From the NCBI GenBank assembly GCA_964580675.1, contig CAZOLI010000009.1, positions 27,623 to 91,622 on the forward strand: 64,000 nucleotides of DNA, read 5' to 3'. Below are positions 27,428 to 36,480 of this stretch, in pieces. Under the pieces are notes generated by a model. The model was given only the letters and a program-made list of their open reading frames with translations. It had not been told where the DNA came from and did no database searches. A program made the position numbers and the translations under genes. This DNA is from CAZOLI01 sp964580675. Lineage in GTDB: Bacteria; Planctomycetota; MHYJ01; CAYXQY01. Within the stretch, counting starts at the first letter, position 1. Each line of letters begins with the position of its first letter.

Positions 27428-27952
27428 TGTGTTTACTCCAGAATTATATCCGTTTCTTTGGCGAATAAATGACGTCCCCGACGGGTCCTTCTCCGGGTTG
27501 TACCTCACTTCAATTTACGAGATTGTCGTCGTTGCGTTTGACGGCAACCGTTGGGGATGCGGGACGTTCATCCCGGAGGCGTCGGCAAACCTGGAAGCCC
27601 GATCCAGTGTAAGCTGTGTGCTCGGACCCGAACTGTTCCTTTGATGGATCAGAAAAATCATGCTACGCAAAGAACTTCCGTTTTTCAAGAGTTATATTGA
27701 TCATCTAACAACCGATCCCGGATTACGTAAATAAGCAGACACAGTCAAGGCTTTTTTTACGCTGAACTTCGCACTTCATGAAACCCCGAAAAGGTTGCCC
27801 CTCATACCCATTGGTGGTATTATGAAATGTTGTGACGGTACGTATGAAAAGGTATGGAATTGACCGTTGATGAACCAATCGCCGGCCGGAACGCCATTAC
27901 ATCGGTTCCTCTCGATAGTTGCCCGGAACTTTCACCTGTATACTCCCTCATC
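27428..27952. other. Intergenic region upstream of the TPR-peptidase gene
   Basis: Divergent promoter zone of about 525 bp. Apart from one promoter match at 27795-27823 pointing right, I see only short, non-coding-like frames. A possible upstream ATG at 27854 for the TPR gene is discussed under that gene. No RNA motif was recognised. Confidence 0.5.
27795..27823 (+). promoter_or_regulatory. Putative promoter of the TPR-peptidase gene
   Basis: TTGCCC (27795-27800), a 17-bp spacer and TATTAT (27818-27823). A transcript would start near 27830 and have a leader of about 120 nt to the ATG at 27953. Confidence 0.42.
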
Positions 27953-30871
27953 ATGAAACAAAAAATGAATACGAACCAACATTCCATCGTCCATTACGGA
28001 ATTCTTCTCCTCCTGCTCCTCTGGACGTCCGTCACCGCGTTGCCGGCACTGCAGGATAAAGGAGACGGAACACGGCAGGACGAGCCCGACCTGGAGAAAC
28101 TGGACCAGCTGATCACCAGCGGAAAATACGAGGAAGCACGAAAAAAACTGAACAACATACCGGAAGATGGTTCGGACCAGGCCCGGAAACAGTTCCGGCT
28201 TCTCATGAGGATCCTTCGACAGACCGGTTCGTATTCCAGGGGCATCAAAAAATGCAAATCATTTCTGGAGTCCGTAGATGATCCCGGTGTTCGCCTCGCC
28301 CTGGCCCGGTTCGAAAAACGAAAAGGACTGTACGAAAAAGCCCTGAAACGGGTAAACACCGTGATTGAAAACCACGAATCCCACCTCGCCGCCCGTGCGC
28401 TCCGGGTCGAGCTTTACCGAACCACCGGCAAGTACGAGAAAATAAAAAGTGAATTTCAATTCTTCAAAAACTACGCAGAAAACAACGAAGAAGAACTCGA
28501 TGACGTGAGCGGGCTGTATCACCTCTCCAGGGGACTATGGCTCTACGCAAACTGGAAGGGGAACACGGACCTCGTGAAGAAAATTGTCGGGGAATACCTG
28601 TTCCGCGCAAACAAGAAAAACAGCAAACACCTCCCGATGAAAACATTCTGGGGAAGTTGCTACCGTGACAAAGGAGCAATACCGGACGCCATTCAAACCT
28701 ACAAAGAAGTATTAAAAATTAACGAGAATTACGCCGCGGCACTTGTGAGCCTGGCCAGGATCGGGTCCGAAAACAAACGCCGAAGAAAAAAAACAGGATC
28801 CCCGAAAAAACTGGCAAAAAAAGCGCTGGAAACCAATCCAAATTACCTGCCGGCACGACTTGTACTGGCCAAGAGACACCTGATCAAAAAGAAGTTCAAG
28901 AAATTTCGGAAACAGCTCGAACGGGCTCTGGAAATTAATGAGAACTCCCCCGGCGCCCACGGGCTCAACGCTGCCTATCACCTCCTGCAGAACAACAGGG
29001 AAAAGTATAAAACCGCTCGGAAGAAAGCGCTCTCCGTCAACCCGAAATACGGGCGTATGGACGCCACCATTGCCGGTATACTCGAGGAAGAAATGGAATT
29101 TCAGCGGGCTCAGAAGTACTACAACCAGGCCACCGAGCTTAATCCGAACCTCTGGGGAGTTCAGGAATCCAAAGGCATCAACCTCCTTCGCCTCGGTCAG
29201 GAACGAAAGGGCAAAAAAATCCTGGAAAAAGCCTACAAAAACAACCCCTTTAACGTAAAAGTTGTCAATACCCTCGAACTCCTCGACCTATTCGAGGAGG
29301 AGTTCGAAACATACCGCGACGACGGATATCTTCTCCGTGTTCATGAAAGTGAAGCCGAATACGCGAGATACTGGATACAGAAACTCCTGAAAAAATCCAT
29401 TGAAGAAATGTCGGAACGGTACCAGTTTGAACTGGATGACCCCGTGGTGGTCGAAATCTTCCACCACAAAGGAGATTTTTCCGTACGAACCGTGGGCATT
29501 GAAGGAATCGGGGCAAAAGGTGCCTGTTTCGGCAAAGTAACCATGGCCCTTTCGCCCCTTGCCAAAGACGCAATTGGTCCGTACAACTGGGGATCCACAC
29601 TATGGCACGAAATGGGTCACGCGTACGCACTCCAGCTCTCCGAGTGGCGCGTGCCCCGGTGGTTCACGGAAGCACTGTCCGTGTACGAGGAAACCCTCGG
29701 TCCCCGGGGATGGGAACGTGAAATTGCGTTGAAAGTCAACAAAGCCATGGAAGCCGGTAAACTCCCCACGTTAATGGAAATTGACAGTGGTGAAAAACGG
29801 TCGAACTTCGCGATGTACCAGTACGGGCGCAAAATAATTGAATTTATTGTGAATGAGTACGGGTTTGAAGGCATCGTAAAAATTCTTAAGGCCTATCGGG
29901 ACGGCAAAGAAACAAACGAAGCGTTCGCCTCGGCCCTTGGAGACGACCTCGAAACGGTGGAGGGCAAACTCCGTAAATGGATCCGGAACTGGATTCAGGG
30001 ATTTAAACTACGCAACCGGATATCAAAAGAGGAGCGAAAATCATTTCAGGAGCAGGTCGAGAACGGAGAAGAGAAAGGAAAAGCCCTGGCCATGCTTGCC
30101 CTCTACCATTTCCAGCAGAAAAACACGAAAAAAGCACGTCAGAAAGCGAAGGAAGCAATCGAGGAAAATGGCGACCTGGGCATGCCATACGTCGTCCTCG
30201 CCGGCCTCGAACGACGGGACAAAGTGTGGAACGAAGCCAGGAAATTCTATCAGAAAGCCCTCGACAACGGAGCGGATGACTTTCGAACACTTATGCGGTT
30301 CGGAGCGACGCTGGAAAAAACCGGTGACACAAACAGGGCCATAACCATGTACGAAAAAGCAAGAAAGACGTTTCCCCGATACGTTGGAGACGGCAATCCG
30401 TACCTGAAACTTTTTGACCTGTACAAAAACACGAACCAGGGGAGAAAAGCACTCGAATCCCTCAAAGGATATTGCCAGCGGGCTCACAAGGACTTCCACA
30501 AAAACCGTGAACTGGCGGAGTACCTGGTGAAACTGGAACGTTGGGAGGAGGCCAGAAACGTTCTGGAACGGCTTATCTGGATTAATTACAAGGATTTAAA
30601 GGTGCAGACGTGGCTTGCGGATTCGTACTGGCACCTCTCGGAGTGGCACCATGCTCATGCGGCTTATCTGAGCACCGTGGGATTACTGAAAACCGTTCAT
30701 GAAGAAAAGGGAGGAGCAAATCGCCTCCTCGGGAAATATCTGCTGAAAGCGGCGAAAGCCAGTGAAAAATTGAACAAAACAGAACGGGCACTCCGTGAAG
30801 CCAAGAGAGCACAGAACTATGACCGGTCAAACAAAAATATCAAAAAATTTATCAATCGAATCTCTTCCTGA
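27953..30871 (+). CDS. Secreted TPR protein with HExxH peptidase-like domain
   Basis: 972 residues from the ATG at 27953, which begins a signal peptide (basic start, Leu-rich core, cleavage near A-L-P-A-L). A start at 27854 would bury this signal. Three parts follow: N-terminal TPR-like helical repeats (to about residue 450), a peptidase-MA-like gluzincin domain with H552-E-M-G-H556 and a downstream W-F-T-E-A glutamate, and C-terminal TPR repeats (about 690-970). The metal-ligand set looks complete, so it may be an active periplasmic zinc protease, or a scaffold. It is rich in Lys and Glu. No substrate can be inferred. The next gene, 300 bp downstream, encodes a zinc-ribbon membrane protein. 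Confidence 0.83.
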   Translation: MKQKMNTNQHSIVHYGILLLLLLWTSVTALPALQDKGDGTRQDEPDLEKLDQLITSGKYEEARKKLNNIPEDGSDQARKQFRLLMRILRQTGSYSRGIKKCKSFLESVDDPGVRLALARFEKRKGLYEKALKRVNTVIENHESHLAARALRVELYRTTGKYEKIKSEFQFFKNYAENNEEELDDVSGLYHLSRGLWLYANWKGNTDLVKKIVGEYLFRANKKNSKHLPMKTFWGSCYRDKGAIPDAIQTYKEVLKINENYAAALVSLARIGSENKRRRKKTGSPKKLAKKALETNPNYLPARLVLAKRHLIKKKFKKFRKQLERALEINENSPGAHGLNAAYHLLQNNREKYKTARKKALSVNPKYGRMDATIAGILEEEMEFQRAQKYYNQATELNPNLWGVQESKGINLLRLGQERKGKKILEKAYKNNPFNVKVVNTLELLDLFEEEFETYRDDGYLLRVHESEAEYARYWIQKLLKKSIEEMSERYQFELDDPVVVEIFHHKGDFSVRTVGIEGIGAKGACFGKVTMALSPLAKDAIGPYNWGSTLWHEMGHAYALQLSEWRVPRWFTEALSVYEETLGPRGWEREIALKVNKAMEAGKLPTLMEIDSGEKRSNFAMYQYGRKIIEFIVNEYGFEGIVKILKAYRDGKETNEAFASALGDDLETVEGKLRKWIRNWIQGFKLRNRISKEERKSFQEQVENGEEKGKALAMLALYHFQQKNTKKARQKAKEAIEENGDLGMPYVVLAGLERRDKVWNEARKFYQKALDNGADDFRTLMRFGATLEKTGDTNRAITMYEKARKTFPRYVGDGNPYLKLFDLYKNTNQGRKALESLKGYCQRAHKDFHKNRELAEYLVKLERWEEARNVLERLIWINYKDLKVQTWLADSYWHLSEWHHAHAAYLSTVGLLKTVHEEKGGANRLLGKYLLKAAKASEKLNKTERALREAKRAQNYDRSNKNIKKFINRISS

Positions 30872-31173
30872 ACCCATCCGTTTCCCTGATTCGGGAGAAG
30901 AGGCCGGGAAACGTCCCAGCCCCCCGTCCACCCGCGGCCGTCGGCTCCTCCTCCATTCTGGAGGTAGGGGAACAGAAGAAACCTGAATCCGGTTTCCCGT
31001 CACATACGGAAAAGCGAACGGGACCGTCCTTCAGGAAAGGAATCACTCCCATCTTCTTCCCGACGTTCAGAATATTGGAAACGTTGGGGGTTTCTGCTAA
31101 CATAAACCACTGTTCCGGCGGGTGTCTGAGGTTCTGGAATACTTCTCTTATCTAGAGTTACAGCTGAAGACCA
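30872..31173 (+). other. Intergenic region with alternative stem-loops
   Basis: About 300 bp without a convincing gene. CGGGAAAC (30905-30912) can pair perfectly with GTTTCCCG (30992-30999), enclosing a CCTCC/GGAGG hairpin. The same right-hand bases can instead pair with GAAACC (30978-30983), giving a mutually exclusive short hairpin. No known riboswitch class was recognised, and the structure may have no function. Confidence 0.3.
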
Positions 31174-33153
31174 TTGGGAAAAGCAACTGTTTACTGTGAA
31201 GGATGCGGCATCCGAATAACCGAAAAGGAATTCAAGGAAGGAAACGCACTTACGTACAAAAACATGTCCTTCTGTGAAGGGTGTGGATCGGACCTGAAGA
31301 AGGAATTAAAAAAAGAGGGAAAAAAACTTCAGGAAATGACGGAGTCAAGTGTATTAAGAGCACTCGATATTGAAGCCGATGAAGATTCCGATCCGGACCC
31401 CTCTCCCGACAAACCTCCCTCCGCATCCACCGAACCCGTCTCGGACGCCTCTCCCTCCGGTCAGAAAACACACGGAAATAATCGGCGAAAGAAGAAAAAG
31501 AAAAGCCGTAAACGCCCCGAAAGGGGAAGACGGGAACGCGGCACATCCACATCCGACGATGACCATGATCGTCTCGAGAAGTTTCGCGAGGGACGGGAGG
31601 ACGATTCTTTCCTGTCAACCGGGGTGCTTGTCGGAGGTGGTGCGATCCTTGTTTTGGGCCTTATCGCCGGCATGTTTTATTTCCTGTCCGGGTCCGAGGG
31701 GAATCCCGCCCTTGTGGATGCGCGCATCAAAAAGGTAAGAAACGAAATGAGTGCCCTGAAGGATTCCTACAGCCAAACAGACGTGAAACGTATGTCGGAA
31801 TGGATGTCGGAAGCTCGTGAAGCGGCGCCGGAAGGATACAGAACAGGAGACCTTGCCGAACTCAACGATCGCCTGGAGGAAATGCAACAGAACCTGTCGA
31901 AGCGGGAGGAACTCCGGAACAGGGTCTCCTCCCTGAAGGAATCCATCCCGGAACAATCCCCCGGCAAACTCAAGGAAACCATGAAAACACTTTTTGAAAT
32001 ACAGAAAAAGGGACAAAGAAACGAAATGGGGGAGGAATTTCAGTATACAATCGGCGAAGCAATCAAAGACGCCGCCGGTCGGTGGCGTGATCAGAAAATG
32101 GACGAACTTCCCGAACTCGACACATCCAGTATCGACGCCTTCGTTAAATCATACAGGGAACACACGGAACAACTCGATCGGATTATACGCAAATTGAAGG
32201 CCGGTCTGAACCTGCCACCGGACAAGGTGAACGAAGTGGACGCCTCTTTCTGGCGAAAGGACCTGGCCAGGAAGGCGGAACAGGAAAAGTGGAAATTCGA
32301 AAACAAATCGGACGACTTTATCCACGGAAAATTTGAAGAAATCAGCAAGCGGCTCGATAATTACCTCAGCAACGTTCGAGAAAAGAAAACGAGCGGGAAC
32401 CTTAAGGAGGCGCTCCGGATGCTCGAAAACCCGCCCCGGGAAATGAAACGGACCCTGAAACAGTTCACACGTCGTCTGAGTTCCGGGGACTCCCCGTACG
32501 ACAAAGCCATGGATAAAATGGACGAAATAGACAAAAAAATTGAAATGCGGAAAAAGGAAATAAAACGGCTGATCCGGGCGGAGGAAACCGGGGGTCAGGA
32601 CACCGCCGAATCCGGGGACGAGGGACAGCAACCGGCACCGGACCAGAACGGCGATCAACCGGATGAGAACGAAAACGTCTTCACTCTGTTTAAAGACGGA
32701 AAGGGAACGGACGACATGGTCTGGCGGAAACCTAAATCGGGAAAAATGGAAGTAAAAAACGGGAATCTCGTCCTGAGTGATTCAAAGAATCGGGAAATGA
32801 GTGAGGACCCGTACCATTACCTGTTCATGGGCAAAGACGGTTGGAAGAATTACATCATCACACTCTCCTTTGCAAAAATTGAAGCAAAAGGAGCCACCTT
32901 CTACTTCCGGTCCGACCACTCCGGAAACGGGGCTTTTTACCACGCGAACCTCCCCGAAAAAGCCGGAACGATCGTTCTGAAAACGGAAGATGGCAAAATT
33001 TTCTGGAAAAAAGGCCCAGACAACTGGGTGAACATATCCGAGAAACTGGGTGAGAACGCCCGAACGGATCGTGATAGCGGCAAGTTCGGCATGAGTCTCA
33101 TCGGCAGCGGCAAGATCGTATTGAAGGAAATCAAGGCGAAACTCCTCAAATAA
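31174..33153 (+). CDS. Zinc-ribbon, single-pass membrane protein with C-terminal beta-sandwich-like domain
   Basis: 659 residues from a TTG start at 31174. An in-frame stop lies 9 nt upstream, and the first ATG would cut through the N-terminal ribbon, so TTG is well supported. The ribbon carries C-E-G-C twice (about residues 8-11 and 34-37). It is followed by a disordered segment with a very basic Lys/Arg run (about 105-125), one transmembrane helix (about 150-170), a long charged coiled-coil region (about 180-480) and a C-terminal domain (about 505-655) with L-F-K-D-G and F-Y-F-R-S-D patterns like DUF1080/LamG-type folds. The coil and the sandwich should be outside. Function is unknown; hisS follows after 14 bp. 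Confidence 0.75.
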   Translation: MGKATVYCEGCGIRITEKEFKEGNALTYKNMSFCEGCGSDLKKELKKEGKKLQEMTESSVLRALDIEADEDSDPDPSPDKPPSASTEPVSDASPSGQKTHGNNRRKKKKKSRKRPERGRRERGTSTSDDDHDRLEKFREGREDDSFLSTGVLVGGGAILVLGLIAGMFYFLSGSEGNPALVDARIKKVRNEMSALKDSYSQTDVKRMSEWMSEAREAAPEGYRTGDLAELNDRLEEMQQNLSKREELRNRVSSLKESIPEQSPGKLKETMKTLFEIQKKGQRNEMGEEFQYTIGEAIKDAAGRWRDQKMDELPELDTSSIDAFVKSYREHTEQLDRIIRKLKAGLNLPPDKVNEVDASFWRKDLARKAEQEKWKFENKSDDFIHGKFEEISKRLDNYLSNVREKKTSGNLKEALRMLENPPREMKRTLKQFTRRLSSGDSPYDKAMDKMDEIDKKIEMRKKEIKRLIRAEETGGQDTAESGDEGQQPAPDQNGDQPDENENVFTLFKDGKGTDDMVWRKPKSGKMEVKNGNLVLSDSKNREMSEDPYHYLFMGKDGWKNYIITLSFAKIEAKGATFYFRSDHSGNGAFYHANLPEKAGTIVLKTEDGKIFWKKGPDNWVNISEKLGENARTDRDSGKFGMSLIGSGKIVLKEIKAKLLK

Positions 33154-33167
33154 CACAACCCCTTCCC

Positions 33168-34442
33168 ATGTCCAATCCCTCGTACCAGAAACCCCGTGGT
33201 TTTGAGGATATTCTGCCGGATGACGTTGGTGTGTGGCAGGAAATAGAAAGCACGGTTCACGATCTCTATCCGAAATTCGGCTACCGGGAAATCCGCGTGC
33301 CTCACATTGAACACACCGAACTCTTCGTGCGGTCCATCGGGGAGGCAACCGACATCGTCGAAAAGGAAATGTTCACGTTTAAGAAAGGGGATGAACAATC
33401 CCTGTCCCTCCGTCCGGAAATCACCGCCTCCCTCTGTCGATCGGTCATCGAAAATCACCTTCGGAAACAGGAACCGTTCCAGAAATTGTATTACGTCGGT
33501 CCCTGTTTTCGGTACGAAAAACCGCAGAAAGGTCGACTCCGACAGTTCCACCAGATTGGTGTGGAGGCCATCGGGGCCGACGACCCCCTTCTGGACCTGG
33601 AAACCATCGATTTGTTTGTCAGAACTCTGCACCGAACGGGTGTTTCCAACTTCACCGTTCACCTGAACACCATGGGCTGCCAGGATTGTCGGCCGGTATA
33701 TCGGGATCACCTGAAGGATCATATCGAACCACGACTGGACGGCCTCTGCGAAAACTGCCAGGATCGCTTTCACAGAAACCTGTTCCGGGTGCTGGACTGC
33801 AAGCGGGAATCGTGTCAATCAACCCTGGGAGACGTTCCCCCGATTTACGAAGACCTTTGTGCGCCCTGCTCGGACCACTGGTCGGCCGTTCGGAACCGGG
33901 CAAAAGACCTCCGTGTGGACGTCAAGGAAGATCCCCGGCTCGTTAGAGGTCTCGATTATTACACCAGAACCGTTTACGAAATGCGAAGCGGAGATCTCGG
34001 GGCCCAGAACGCCCTTGGTGGCGGGGGACGATACAATGGGTTAATGGAAGAACTCGGGGGCGAGCCGGCCGGCGGGATCGGCTTCGGCATTGGCGTGGAA
34101 CGCTTGATTCTCGCCAGAAACGAACAGGAGGACGCCGACCCGGAAACGGATAACCCCCTTCTCTACCTGGTAAGCGTCGATGAAGAATGTCACGAAGAAG
34201 CTTATTCCCTCGCCTCACACCTGCGACGGAAGGATTTTGCCGTGGACCTGAATTACGAAGACCGAAGTCTAAAATCACAGATGCGGGTGGCGAATCGCTC
34301 CGGGGCCCCGCTCGTCGGTATTCTGGGTCCCGATGAAATCGAACAGGATGAAATTACCATTAAAACAATGTCCTCCGGGGAGGAAAAACGGGTCAGACGA
34401 GACAACCTGGAGGATCACCTTTCGTCCGTCGCGAGGTCATAA
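33168..34442 (+). CDS. hisS: Histidyl-tRNA synthetase
   Basis: 424 residues, normal for bacterial HisRS. Class II motif 1 region begins after K-P-R-G-F-E-D-I-L-P; motif 2 has the R-P-E-I-T-A-S and F-R-Y-E-K-P-Q-K-G-R-L-R-Q-F-H-Q-I-G-V-E blocks. The histidine-specific L-V-R-G-L-D-Y-Y-T-R-T-V-Y-E motif and the G-G-G-R-Y-N-G loop are intact, followed by the anticodon-binding domain. A set of CxxC pairs in the insertion at about 166-240 probably binds zinc, as in many bacterial HisRS enzymes. It charges tRNA-His in the cytoplasm. It starts 14 bp after the membrane-protein gene. Confidence 0.96.
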   Translation: MSNPSYQKPRGFEDILPDDVGVWQEIESTVHDLYPKFGYREIRVPHIEHTELFVRSIGEATDIVEKEMFTFKKGDEQSLSLRPEITASLCRSVIENHLRKQEPFQKLYYVGPCFRYEKPQKGRLRQFHQIGVEAIGADDPLLDLETIDLFVRTLHRTGVSNFTVHLNTMGCQDCRPVYRDHLKDHIEPRLDGLCENCQDRFHRNLFRVLDCKRESCQSTLGDVPPIYEDLCAPCSDHWSAVRNRAKDLRVDVKEDPRLVRGLDYYTRTVYEMRSGDLGAQNALGGGGRYNGLMEELGGEPAGGIGFGIGVERLILARNEQEDADPETDNPLLYLVSVDEECHEEAYSLASHLRRKDFAVDLNYEDRSLKSQMRVANRSGAPLVGILGPDEIEQDEITIKTMSSGEEKRVRRDNLEDHLSSVARS

Positions 34443-34888
34443 CCGGAAACGCTTGAAGGCGAATCAACCGGAGCTACGTCGAATTACCAAACCCGCCAGG
34501 CAACGGACAAATGATCATACGTCAGTGAGGGAACCCTGTTCCTGCTCACTGCAACCACCGGGCCGGTCCTGACCGTTTCCGCTACTGGAACACCATTGTC
34601 CCCGCCTGGCACAGGTCATGTGCGGCTCTGCCTCCACAATTCCTCGGGGCAGGACCCAATAACGGAAATCGGAGACACATTCCTTTCGTAATGAGACGTG
34701 TCCGGCCCCCAGAGGTGTATTGTTCAATGGATTTGATACCAAGCATTTTTTTTATTATATTTGTAAATTCCATATCAGAGGGTTTGATTAATCAATCCCG
34801 TTGATTCGCTCGTTTGCTTCCTCTTCTGCTTCTGGATGCACAGAGGGGGGTTTTTTATGCGGTCAAAATTCTCAAGATTACCTGAGAC
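34443..34888. other. Intergenic region hisS-rpsF with structured segment
   Basis: About 445 bp with no plausible protein. It contains a strong hairpin and a long imperfect rod (see 34523-34717), a perfect TATAAT on the minus strand at 34759-34754, an eight-T run at 34746-34753, and a C/T-rich leader before rpsF that may include its ribosome-binding region. The rpsF start has no clear Shine-Dalgarno sequence. Confidence 0.5.
34523..34717. ncRNA. Candidate structured RNA, strand undecided
   Basis: A hairpin of 12 pairs (CAGTGAG+GGAAC with GTTCC+CTCACTG, 34523-34551) sits next to an imperfect rod. In the rod, CACC and GGGCCGG (34556-34566) pair with CCGGCCC and GGTG (34702-34717), CCCCG (34600-34604) with CGGGG (34645-34649), and the tip is GCACA/TGTGC (34609-34623). 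The overall length (about 200 nt), single rod and interior bulges resemble 6S RNA, but no sequence signature confirms it. A perfect -10 box at 34759-34754 would fit transcription on the minus strand; no terminator T-tract follows on that strand. Confidence 0.4.
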
Positions 34889-35641
34889 ATGACAGAACGG
34901 AACGAAAAATACTACGAAGGGATGTTTATCACCGCTCCGGGTGGTGGAGAAGAAGCCTGGGAAGAATCCGAGGATGCCGTTCGTTCCGTCCTCGAGGACA
35001 ACGAAGCGGAAATCGACTACATGGAAAACTGGGCCGACCAGGAATTTGAATTCGAAATTGAAAAGGAACGAAGGGGAAAATACCTCCTGACCCATTTCCG
35101 TGTCAGTCCATCCTCAATTGAGGAAATCCGCCATGACGCCGGGCTGAACGAGCAGATCCTTCGACTCCTGATCCTGGACCGCGGACGGGAAGAAATTTAC
35201 GAAGAGATGATCGAGGAACGAAAAGAAGCGGTACGAAAACGGGAAGAAGAAGAAGCAGAGGAGGAAGAAGAATCAGAAGAAGCAGAGGAGGAAGAGGAAA
35301 CTGAATTAGAGGAAGAGGAACAAACACCGTCTTCCGAAGAGGGAGAAACGTCCGAACCGGAAGAAATGGAGCACGAGTCCGAATCCCCGGAAACAACGGA
35401 GGAAGAATCCGAATCCCCCGAGGAACCGGAAAAAGAGACGGAGGAGGAATCGGGGAAACCGGAAACCACCGAAGCGGCTGCCGGGGAGGAAACGGAGGAA
35501 TCAATCGAGGAAGACACCGAGAACGAGACACCTGATTCCCCCGAAGAAAACGGCAGTACCTCCAGTGATGTGGACGTAGAGGAAAACGAACAACCGGACG
35601 AATCCCCGGAAGAAGAAAAGATTGAAGAGAAACCTGAATAA
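34889..35641 (+). CDS. rpsF: Ribosomal protein bS6 with long acidic C-terminal extension
   Basis: 250 residues. The first ~98 form a bS6 domain (Y-E-G-M-F-I-T at the first strand, W-A-D-Q-E-F near the centre, Y-L-L-T-H-F-R-V, and a late L-R-L-L-I-L-D-R). bS6 binds the platform of the 30S subunit with bS18. From about residue 101 to the end there are roughly 150 residues made almost entirely of Glu, with Ser, Pro, Thr and Asp. Ordinary bS6 proteins are 95-135 residues with at most a short acidic tail. The order rpsF-rpsR-rplI is the classic one (spacings 20 and 5 bp) and confirms identity. Confidence 0.9.
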   Translation: MTERNEKYYEGMFITAPGGGEEAWEESEDAVRSVLEDNEAEIDYMENWADQEFEFEIEKERRGKYLLTHFRVSPSSIEEIRHDAGLNEQILRLLILDRGREEIYEEMIEERKEAVRKREEEEAEEEEESEEAEEEEETELEEEEQTPSSEEGETSEPEEMEHESESPETTEEESESPEEPEKETEEESGKPETTEAAAGEETEESIEEDTENETPDSPEENGSTSSDVDVEENEQPDESPEEEKIEEKPE

Positions 35642-35661
35642 AGTAAAGAAAGGAGAACGAT

Positions 35662-35889
35662 ATGGCACAGAAGCGATACACAAAATTTCAACGAAGAACC
35701 CGGTGCCGCTGGTGCCGGGATGGTGTGGAACACATCGATTACAAGGATGTCGGCGAACTCAGAAAAATGATAGATATGCAGGGAAAAATACTTCCCAAAC
35801 GGCGGTCCGGCAACTGTACAGCTCACCAGAGAAAGGTAAAACGTGCGGTAAAACGAGCAAGGTTCCTGGCCCTTTTGCCACAGGGATAA
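35662..35889 (+). CDS. rpsR: Ribosomal protein bS18
   Basis: 75 residues, normal for bS18. It has the zinc-type pattern C-R-W-C near the N-terminus and a Cys in G-N-C-T-A-H-Q-R, then the basic helix K-V-K-R-A-V-K-R-A-R-F. bS18 pairs with bS6 on the 30S platform. AAAGGAG precedes the ATG at a good distance. Flanked by rpsF and rplI. Confidence 0.96.
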   Translation: MAQKRYTKFQRRTRCRWCRDGVEHIDYKDVGELRKMIDMQGKILPKRRSGNCTAHQRKVKRAVKRARFLALLPQG

Positions 35890-35894
35890 CAACC

Positions 35895-36368
35895 ATGGAA
35901 ATTCTTCTCTGGAAAACCATCGACAAACTTGGCGAACAGGGAGAAGTCGTTGATGTGGCCCCCGGCTATGCCCGTAATTACCTGTTTCGAAAAGGATGGG
36001 CAACCCCGAACACGGCGGAACACCGAAAAAAAATGGAGCAGCAGAAAGAACGGCTGAAACGGGAAGAACAGAAACGAATTGAGGAAAGCGAACGAAAAGC
36101 CGAAGCTCTACAGGACATCTTCTGTGTCCTGGAGGTCGAAACAAACGAAGAAGGAGTGCTCTTTGGATCCGTCACACCAAAAATGATTGCGGATCGCCTG
36201 ACCGACGAACACGGACTCGATGTTTCGGCCAAACATGTGACCCTGAAAAAACCCATCAAACACGTGGGAACGTACAAGGTTCCGATCAACTTTCATACAG
36301 AAGTGCAGGGAACCCTTCACACCTGGGTCGTTTCTTCCGGTCAGGGCCACTCCGGCCCCTCTGAATAA
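35895..36368 (+). CDS. rplI: Ribosomal protein bL9
   Basis: 157 residues from the ATG at 35895, 5 bp after rpsR; a longer in-frame opening to 35622 overlaps rpsR and rpsF and is rejected. The N-terminal domain has G-E-V-V-D-V-A-P-G-Y-A-R-N-Y-L with the conserved Arg-Asn-Tyr, followed by the long connecting helix and a C-terminal RNA-binding domain (G-V-L-F-G-S-V-T). bL9 sits near the L1 stalk of the 50S subunit. It is the last gene of the operon. Confidence 0.96.
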   Translation: MEILLWKTIDKLGEQGEVVDVAPGYARNYLFRKGWATPNTAEHRKKMEQQKERLKREEQKRIEESERKAEALQDIFCVLEVETNEEGVLFGSVTPKMIADRLTDEHGLDVSAKHVTLKKPIKHVGTYKVPINFHTEVQGTLHTWVVSSGQGHSGPSE

Positions 36369-36480
36369 CGGGCCCGGATACAACACCCCAAACAAAACAG
36401 TCCCACTCACCTTCACAATGAGGGAAAGATGAATGCTCCGTCCGGGGATACTTCCTTAATTGGGGGGTAATGATGCCGTC

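Noticed and set aside
30852..31103. 83-residue minus-strand frame in the spacer
   Set aside because: No ribosome-binding site, no family resemblance, and it overlaps the TPR gene end.
35622..35894. Longer bL9 frame
   Set aside because: It runs through rpsR and the end of rpsF; bL9 always begins near M-E-I-L-L.
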